64,000 nt of DNA from Thermaceae bacterium (GTDB lineage Bacteria > Deinococcota > Deinococci > Deinococcales > Thermaceae), in the NCBI GenBank assembly GCA_015478585.1, contig JADMIM010000002.1, positions 1-64,000 on the forward strand. Reading direction: 5' to 3'. Shown here piece by piece: positions 58,899 through 64,000 of this stretch. The notes beneath the pieces are model-generated. The model had not been told where the DNA came from, searched no databases, and was given only the letters and a program-made list of their open reading frames with translations. How positions within the stretch are numbered: the first letter of the stretch is position 1; each line of letters opens with the position of its first letter. Made by a program: the position numbers and the translations under genes.

Positions 58899-61682
58899 AT
58901 GCAGCGGTTTCTGGCGTTCGTCGTGGTGGTTGTATCCCTCGCGTTGGCCCAATTCGACCCTACCAAAGCCTGGTTTACCCTGTCCACCGCCCACTTCAAC
59001 ATCCATTATTCGGCAGGTCTGGAACGGGTGGCCTCGGAGGCTGCCATCTATGCCGAGGATGCCTACACCAAGCTGGTGGGCGAGTTTGGCGATGCGCCCG
59101 GCACGATCAATCTGGTTTTGTCGGATGAGGGCGATTACATCAACGGGTTTTCCGACCCCACCACCAACTTAATAGGCATCTATACCGCCCAGTACCGTAT
59201 CTCCGACGATTTCAACCCGCGTCTTTCGTCGTGGTGGCAGACGGTGATTTTTCACGAGATTGTCCACGCCATAGACCTCACCCAAAAGCGCGGCGATTAC
59301 CGCGACCGCACCCGTATTTTCGGGCAGGTTCCCTCACCCAATGGCCTCAAGCCGATTCCTTTTGTCGAGGGTATGGCCCTGTACATGAAGTACAAGTTTT
59401 TCGGGGAGTCGCGCCTCAACGACTCCCATACCCGCATGATGATCCGCCAGATGGTGCTTTCCGGGCAGTTTCCTAGCCTGGACGAGATTCGCCAGTATTA
59501 CCGCAAGGATACCTGGCCCACCATTGGCCTGCTGGTATACAACTACGGAGCCTGGCTGGTGCGCTACCTCGAGGTGCGCTTCGGGTCGGATGCGGTGCGC
59601 CGCTTCACCGACGTAAATGCCGGGCTTTCGCCCCTCAAAGACTTCAACGAGCCTTTCCAAAAGGCTTTTGGTATCACCCTCGAGCAGCTCTATAGCGATT
59701 TTGTGGCCTGGTTGCCCAGCCAGTTTGACGGCGAGATAGCCCATATCAAAGCCCAGGGACTGACCCAGCCTACCCAGCTCACCCACCTGGGTTTTTACAG
59801 CGAGTCCGCCTCCGACTCGGCCTCGGGGCTAATCTACAGCCATTTCAGCCCCTTGCGAGCGGGGCTGCGCCTGCGGGTGAACGAGGGAGAGCGGGAGTTG
59901 ATTAATGGCAACGTGCAGTTTGCCCAGTGGGCTCCCGACGGGCGCAGCCTGATTTTTGTGACCAGCAGCCAGCCCGACCAGTACCGGGTGGTTTCTGATC
60001 TCTACCGCTACAACAGCCTTACTGGGACGACCCAACGGCTCACCCAGGGCCAACGGGTCTACTATGCCCGCTACGCCCCTGACGGCAAAAGCCTGTACAT
60101 CGCCCGCAACACCCCCTCCGGCTCGACCGAGTTGGCGCGGTATTTTCCCGATCTCAAGCAGACCCAGTCGTTACGGGATTTCCCCAACCAAGACGGGGTG
60201 ATTCACTCTTTCGCGGTGGCCCCGGATGGCAAGAGCCTGGTTATCTCCTTGCTGCGGCGGGGTGGATTTCAGGATTTATACCGCTACGTACCCGATACCG
60301 GAGCCTTGGTGGCGCTAACCCAGGACAAAAATGCAGATTCCGACCCGGTCTTTAGCCCCGACGGAAAATACATAATCTACAGTTCTGACCCCGGACGGGT
60401 CTACAACCTGTATGCCTATCGGCTCGAGGATGGTGCGATATTTCAAGTCACCAACCTGCTGGGCGGGGCCTTCATGCCCACGATTTCCTATAGCCAGCAA
60501 AACATCATCTTCACCGGCTACAGCCCAGCAGGCTACGACCTCTACCAGATTCCCTACCAACCCACCACCTGGAAAGCCGTACAAATACCGCGCGAGGTGC
60601 GGCCCGCCTTCGAGCCTGCGGCCCCGGCCCCAGGCCAACCTTACGATCCCCTGCGCTACCTGGCCCCGCTGTACTGGCTGCCTGCGTTTGGCCTCAGTAC
60701 CGACGCGCTGGGCCTCTCCTCCTATGCCGGGGTGAGTTTCTCAGCGGCTGACCCCATCGGCATCCACGCCTACTCGGTCACGCTGGGATACGACAGCACC
60801 AACGGAGCACTCTACGACCTGGGCTACACCTACCAGGGCCTGGGACAACCCCTGAGCCTGCGGCTCCTCGGGCAAGGGGTGCAAAACGCTCAGGTGCTGG
60901 GAGCTGCGCTCAATGCCCCTGACGGGGGCTTGCAGGTGCAATATGCCCGCACGGCTTTCTACGAGCCAACCCTCAGCCTGCTCCAGCCCACCGTGACCCA
61001 TCGCTTCTCCGCGGGAATCTACTCCCTAGGGGGTAGCGCCCAGGACTTGTTTCGCTCCCAGAGCCAGATTAGCGCGCTGGGGAGTGCCTTTGTACGACCT
61101 CAGGATGGACAAGGTGGGCAGTGGCACACCACCTTGAGCGGAGCCTTGGCCTATGCTTTCCGGCTGCCCCTCGAGGATTCCCACATCTTCACGCTTCGCT
61201 TGGCCGGAGGGATTACCACCTCGCCCTTATCTATAGATGCCTTCGACTTGGGAGTATATCCTCTCAACGCGGCCTCGCTGCCGGTCTTCTCGCTGCGGGG
61301 CTACCTCCCCGGCAAACTGGTGGGACAGCAAGCGCTGGTGGGCTCACTGCAATACCGGCTGCCGCCCTGGCACATCACTCAGGGTTTAGGCGAGTGGCCG
61401 CTTTTTTTCGATGACCTGAGCCTGTCGCTGTTCGCGGATGCGGGCACGGCGGGCACACCGATATCTTTGAGCGGGCTGCGCTACAGTGTGGGAGCCGAGT
61501 TGCGCCTGAGCATGACGCTGTTTTACGCCCTGCCAGGGGCCGCACTGAGCTTAGGGCTAGCCCAGGGGATTAAAGAGCCGGGGCCGAGGTTTTATCTGGT
61601 GCTGAATATCCCTGCCCTGCCCAGTGCGGGAAGTGAAGGTTTACCGACGGGGCTGCTCGAGCCGACCCTGGCTCATCCCTGA
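58899..61682 (+). CDS. Gluzincin-like protease, beta-propeller and Omp85-like barrel in one chain
   Basis: 927 aa. The signal peptide is residues 1-18. A zinc-protease domain (about 20-280) has HEIVH (119-123) and a downstream Glu in FVEGMALYMKY (about 157), as in MA-clan peptidases. TolB/WD40-type blades (about 330-560) include WAPDGRSLIFV, YAPDGKSLYIA, VAPDGKSLVIS and FSPDGKYIIYS. The last about 320 residues are Ser/Gly/Tyr-rich alternating strands and contain FSLRGYLPGKL (about 798), the RGY loop motif of Omp85/surface-antigen barrels, then LQYRLPPW and LFADAGTAG. I infer an outer-membrane barrel carrying a periplasmic or surface protease and propeller. Leaderless start. Confidence 0.78.
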   Translation: MQRFLAFVVVVVSLALAQFDPTKAWFTLSTAHFNIHYSAGLERVASEAAIYAEDAYTKLVGEFGDAPGTINLVLSDEGDYINGFSDPTTNLIGIYTAQYRISDDFNPRLSSWWQTVIFHEIVHAIDLTQKRGDYRDRTRIFGQVPSPNGLKPIPFVEGMALYMKYKFFGESRLNDSHTRMMIRQMVLSGQFPSLDEIRQYYRKDTWPTIGLLVYNYGAWLVRYLEVRFGSDAVRRFTDVNAGLSPLKDFNEPFQKAFGITLEQLYSDFVAWLPSQFDGEIAHIKAQGLTQPTQLTHLGFYSESASDSASGLIYSHFSPLRAGLRLRVNEGERELINGNVQFAQWAPDGRSLIFVTSSQPDQYRVVSDLYRYNSLTGTTQRLTQGQRVYYARYAPDGKSLYIARNTPSGSTELARYFPDLKQTQSLRDFPNQDGVIHSFAVAPDGKSLVISLLRRGGFQDLYRYVPDTGALVALTQDKNADSDPVFSPDGKYIIYSSDPGRVYNLYAYRLEDGAIFQVTNLLGGAFMPTISYSQQNIIFTGYSPAGYDLYQIPYQPTTWKAVQIPREVRPAFEPAAPAPGQPYDPLRYLAPLYWLPAFGLSTDALGLSSYAGVSFSAADPIGIHAYSVTLGYDSTNGALYDLGYTYQGLGQPLSLRLLGQGVQNAQVLGAALNAPDGGLQVQYARTAFYEPTLSLLQPTVTHRFSAGIYSLGGSAQDLFRSQSQISALGSAFVRPQDGQGGQWHTTLSGALAYAFRLPLEDSHIFTLRLAGGITTSPLSIDAFDLGVYPLNAASLPVFSLRGYLPGKLVGQQALVGSLQYRLPPWHITQGLGEWPLFFDDLSLSLFADAGTAGTPISLSGLRYSVGAELRLSMTLFYALPGAALSLGLAQGIKEPGPRFYLVLNIPALPSAGSEGLPTGLLEPTLAHP

Positions 61683-61785
61683 AACCCGCTTCCCCACAGC
61701 ATTCGCTGAGAAACCCCGGCAGATTTGCGAGATGTCCAGCACAGCGAAATTGCCCTGTGCAGAAATACTCTCCAGGACAAGGGGA

Positions 61786-62598
61786 TCAAACATCCCAAAA
61801 GTCGTTGGGGTAAGGGAGGTTTACGGCCTTTGCGAAAGCCTCGAGCCCCAACCTGTCCGGGGCCTCCAAGTGATACCGGAAATTCCACAGGTAGTGCTGC
61901 ATCAGCCGCTCGGGGATGTTCAGGCGCTGGGCCTCGGTTCCGGCTACCGCCGACAAATTGCCCAACCCCAGCGAGCGCGCCGCCCGCAGCCGCCGCACCA
62001 CTTCTGGCGGGGGTTCCTCATCCTTGCGAGTAGCCCACACCGCAAACACGAAGGGCAGGCGGGTATGTGTGAACCAGCGCATGGACAAGTCCGTTACCCG
62101 CACCCCACCCGGAGCCTCGGGAACCTGATGCACCGACTCCGGGATCAGGGTAAGCAAACCGACATAGGTGGTGATGGCCCGGTCGCCAATCAGCAGCATC
62201 CCGTCGTAGCGCTCGAGCAGCTCCAGGCCCCCCTGCACACTTTCGTAGCTGACCTTGAGCTTGTCGCGCTCGAGCAGGTGTTGCAACAGCCGCACCGAGG
62301 TAGCGCTTTCGGTAGTCAGGGCGATGGTTTTGAGTTTGTTCCAGGGCTTGTGGTGAAACAGGTTGACCGAATACACCGGCCCCAGGTCAGCTACCGAGAA
62401 ATCCGGTAGGGGCCGCAGGTGTTGAACGTTTTGCAAATAGAAATAAGAAGAAACCAAACTGAGATCTACGGTTCCGTCTAACAACCACTGGTTAAGCTCG
62501 GTGGGAACACCGTATTTGAATACCAGCCCCTCGCCCTCCTCGAGGAAGTGATATAAGGGCGCGGTGTTGGCGTAGCGGGGAACTCCCAGGATGTACAT
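61786..62598 (-). CDS. mqnA: Chorismate dehydratase (futalosine pathway)
   Basis: 270 aa, periplasmic-binding-protein fold used as an enzyme. It dehydrates chorismate to 3-enolpyruvylbenzoate, the first step of menaquinone synthesis by the futalosine route. Blocks are ILGVPRYANTAPLYHFL (3-19), GTVDLSLVSSYFYL (about 43), LTTESATSVRLLQHLL (about 94) and LLIGDRAI (about 136). It follows mqnE by 11 bp in the same direction, and the two steps are consecutive in the pathway. Confidence 0.93.
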   Translation of the reverse strand: MYILGVPRYANTAPLYHFLEEGEGLVFKYGVPTELNQWLLDGTVDLSLVSSYFYLQNVQHLRPLPDFSVADLGPVYSVNLFHHKPWNKLKTIALTTESATSVRLLQHLLERDKLKVSYESVQGGLELLERYDGMLLIGDRAITTYVGLLTLIPESVHQVPEAPGGVRVTDLSMRWFTHTRLPFVFAVWATRKDEEPPPEVVRRLRAARSLGLGNLSAVAGTEAQRLNIPERLMQHYLWNFRYHLEAPDRLGLEAFAKAVNLPYPNDFWDV

Positions 62599-62609
62599 AA
62601 GGCCGAACG

Positions 62610-63776
62610 CTAAAGGCTCAAACCTGCCGGGGTCTTGGCGTTAGTCTCTAGTCGTTGGACGTTTGGCGGCGCATCCCAGAGGCGCAACTCGTGGTATAGC
62701 GCGTCGCGTTCAACCGGAACCCGCCCGGCTGCTTGAATCAGGCTCACCATCTTCTGACGGCTCAGACCCAGCGGGCTGGTGGCTCCGGCAGCGTGGGCAA
62801 TGTGCTCCTCCAAAATCGTCCCGTCAATATCCGAGACCCCCCAATCCAACGAAACCTGCACCAGGTCTGAGGAAATCATCACCCAATAGCCCTTGATATG
62901 GTCGAAATTATCCAGGTATAGCCGGGCTACCGCCAGGTTTCTGAGGTCATCGAGGCCGGTGGTGAACTCGGTCTTGCCCAGGTTCGAGGCCAGGGCGTTG
63001 GCATCGGGTTGGAAGGCCAGGGGGATGAAGCTGTAGAAGCCACCGGTCTGGTCTTGCAGGGTGCGCAGCCGATCCATGTGGTCGAGGCGCTCCTCGAGGG
63101 TTTCGATGTGCCCGTAGAGCATGGTGGCATTGGTGCGGATACCCAGGCTGTGGGCTTCGCGGTGAATTTGCAGCCACTTGTCGGCCTTAACCTTGTTCTT
63201 GGCGATCTGTTTGCGCACACGCTCGGCAAAAATCTCCGCGCCGCCACCGGGCATGGCCTTTAGCCCAGCTTCCTTCAGCTCGCGCAGGACTTCCAAAGTC
63301 GGCTTCTTGGAAATCTTCGACAGGTGCTCGATTTCCGCCGCCGTGAAAGCCTTGACTTGCAGGCCGGGAAAGTTTTGGTTCAAGGCCCGCACCATCTCGG
63401 GGTAGTAGCTCCAGGGGCGGTTGGGGTGGTGGCCCGAACTCATGTGCAACTCGGTCAGGCCCGGCTCCCACTTCTGGCGCACCTTGGCAACCACGTCCTC
63501 TACGCTATAATCCCAGGCCCGCTCCTCACCCTTTTTAGCCGCAAAAGCACAAAAGGTGCAGCCCACATAACAGAGATTGGTGAACTCTAGGCGCAGCGAG
63601 TGCACGAAATAGGTTTTGTCACCATGCTTGCGCTGGCGTACCCGGTCGGCTAGGCGCATCAGGCTGTTGTAGTCGGAGGTATGAAAAAGGGTCAGACCCT
63701 CCTCGAAGCTCAGGCGCACTCCGGCCTCTACTTTTTCGGCGATGGGTCGCAGCTTGGGATCGCGTATCCAGTTCAT
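62610..63776 (-). CDS. mqnE: Aminofutalosine synthase (radical SAM)
   Basis: 388 aa. The radical-SAM cluster is CYVGCTFCAF (about 60-69), followed by ELHMSSGHHPNRPWSYY, KAMPGGGAEIFAERVR and NATMLYGHIET. FIPLAFQPDANAL is also present. These fit MqnE rather than MqnC. It joins 3-enolpyruvylbenzoate to SAM-derived adenosyl radical to make aminofutalosine. The start at 63776 is preferred over GTG 63794 because TAGACT lies 8 nt before it (leaderless). It is probably co-transcribed with mqnA. Confidence 0.92.
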   Translation of the reverse strand: MNWIRDPKLRPIAEKVEAGVRLSFEEGLTLFHTSDYNSLMRLADRVRQRKHGDKTYFVHSLRLEFTNLCYVGCTFCAFAAKKGEERAWDYSVEDVVAKVRQKWEPGLTELHMSSGHHPNRPWSYYPEMVRALNQNFPGLQVKAFTAAEIEHLSKISKKPTLEVLRELKEAGLKAMPGGGAEIFAERVRKQIAKNKVKADKWLQIHREAHSLGIRTNATMLYGHIETLEERLDHMDRLRTLQDQTGGFYSFIPLAFQPDANALASNLGKTEFTTGLDDLRNLAVARLYLDNFDHIKGYWVMISSDLVQVSLDWGVSDIDGTILEEHIAHAAGATSPLGLSRQKMVSLIQAAGRVPVERDALYHELRLWDAPPNVQRLETNAKTPAGLSL

Positions 63777-63784
63777 CGGACTCG

Positions 63785-63790
63785 AGTCTA
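63785..63790 (-). promoter_or_regulatory. -10 TAGACT for leaderless mqnE
   Basis: On the minus strand TAGACT is followed by 8 nt and the ATG at 63776. It is the same hexamer as upstream of patB. Confidence 0.55.
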
Positions 63791-63844
63791 GCACCGCTCT
63801 TACGTGAAACCTAGAACTTGGGTTACGGAAATCGGTGGGGCTGA

Positions 63845-64000
63845 CTATCGAGCCAGGGTAGCCGTGCCCCTGGAGGGTTTGGTCGAACTGCGCTCGACCA
63901 AAGTGGGTTCAAAACGTACCCCCCTGGCCCCGCCTCGGTAGCCCTGGATGCGCTCTAAGAGCATACGGGCAGCCTCCGCCCCCATTTCCTCAACCGGCTG
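63845..64000 (-). CDS. LacI-family transcriptional regulator, C-terminal end (cut by window)
   Basis: The last 51 codons read QPVEEMGAEAARMLLERIQG, YRGGARGVRFEPTLVERSST, then KPSRGTATLAR and TAG. The QPxEEMG...LLERI...PTLVERSST pattern is the C-terminus of LacI/GalR repressors. The DNA-binding N-terminus lies beyond the right edge. It is upstream of and co-directional with mqnE, but mqnE has its own promoter. Confidence 0.8.
   Translation of the reverse strand, partial: QPVEEMGAEAARMLLERIQGYRGGARGVRFEPTLVERSSTKPSRGTATLAR

Overview
The window looks like chromosomal DNA from a moderately thermophilic Deinococcota bacterium close to Meiothermus. The evidence is high GC, a CTC/TL5-type ribosomal protein L25, a short MutL with endonuclease motifs, the futalosine menaquinone genes mqnE and mqnA, FtsH and Ddl of Thermus-like length, and many genes whose ATG lies 6-8 nt after a -10 hexamer (leaderless transcription, known for this phylum). 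The hexamer CTCGAG is strikingly frequent. The assignment is by pattern recognition only.

Layout: 0.3-4.9 kb is a branched-chain amino-acid type ABC uptake operon (livK-H-M-G-F, minus strand). 5.3-10.5 kb holds a PatB-like C-S lyase, an orphan ParA, an M23 peptidase-propeller fusion, and a HicA toxin followed by a HicB-like/PD-(D/E)xK nuclease fusion. 10.5-11.6 kb is a broken IS630-family insertion sequence. 11.6-15.2 kb is a CHASE2 sensor plus secreted partner, divergent from an exported caspase-like protease. 15.7-24.5 kb mixes housekeeping genes (pth, rplY, metF, cyclophilin), an SDR, a lipoprotein, an MFS exporter and a decayed HINT-type polymorphic-toxin gene. 23.5-28 kb has a TAXI-TRAP transporter and ddl, then a secreted helix-hairpin-helix protein. 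28.9-39.4 kb contains a catalytically dead-looking alpha/beta hydrolase lipoprotein and a long minus-strand operon: an ABC importer of the NMT1/THI5 type, two paralogous membrane proteins, a creatininase-family hydrolase, two cytosine-deaminase-like amidohydrolases and an FAD oxidase, probably for uptake and breakdown of a cyclic nitrogen compound. 40-64 kb is mostly housekeeping: ftsH, a TPR protein, cupin, SPFH protein, gltX, an lptB-like ATPase, a DUF3084-type protein, an ornithine cyclodeaminase relative, moaB, mutS, mutL, purU, HtrA protease, a giant protease-propeller-Omp85-like barrel protein, mqnA, mqnE, and the 3' end of a LacI-type regulator.

The intergenic DNA is the most unusual part. 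At least four families of short TA-flanked MITE-like elements recur. One ends like the resident IS630 element. Copies fill operon spacers exactly, supply stop codons and rewrite the 5' end of hicA. Many other spacers are long nested inverted repeats built from a small vocabulary of short words, sometimes with a MITE in the loop.

The best candidates for undescribed biology are the HicA/HicB-nuclease pair, the CHASE2-secreted protein-caspase locus, the protease-propeller-barrel fusion, and the MITE/mega-hairpin layer. No tRNA, rRNA, CRISPR array or riboswitch was recognised.
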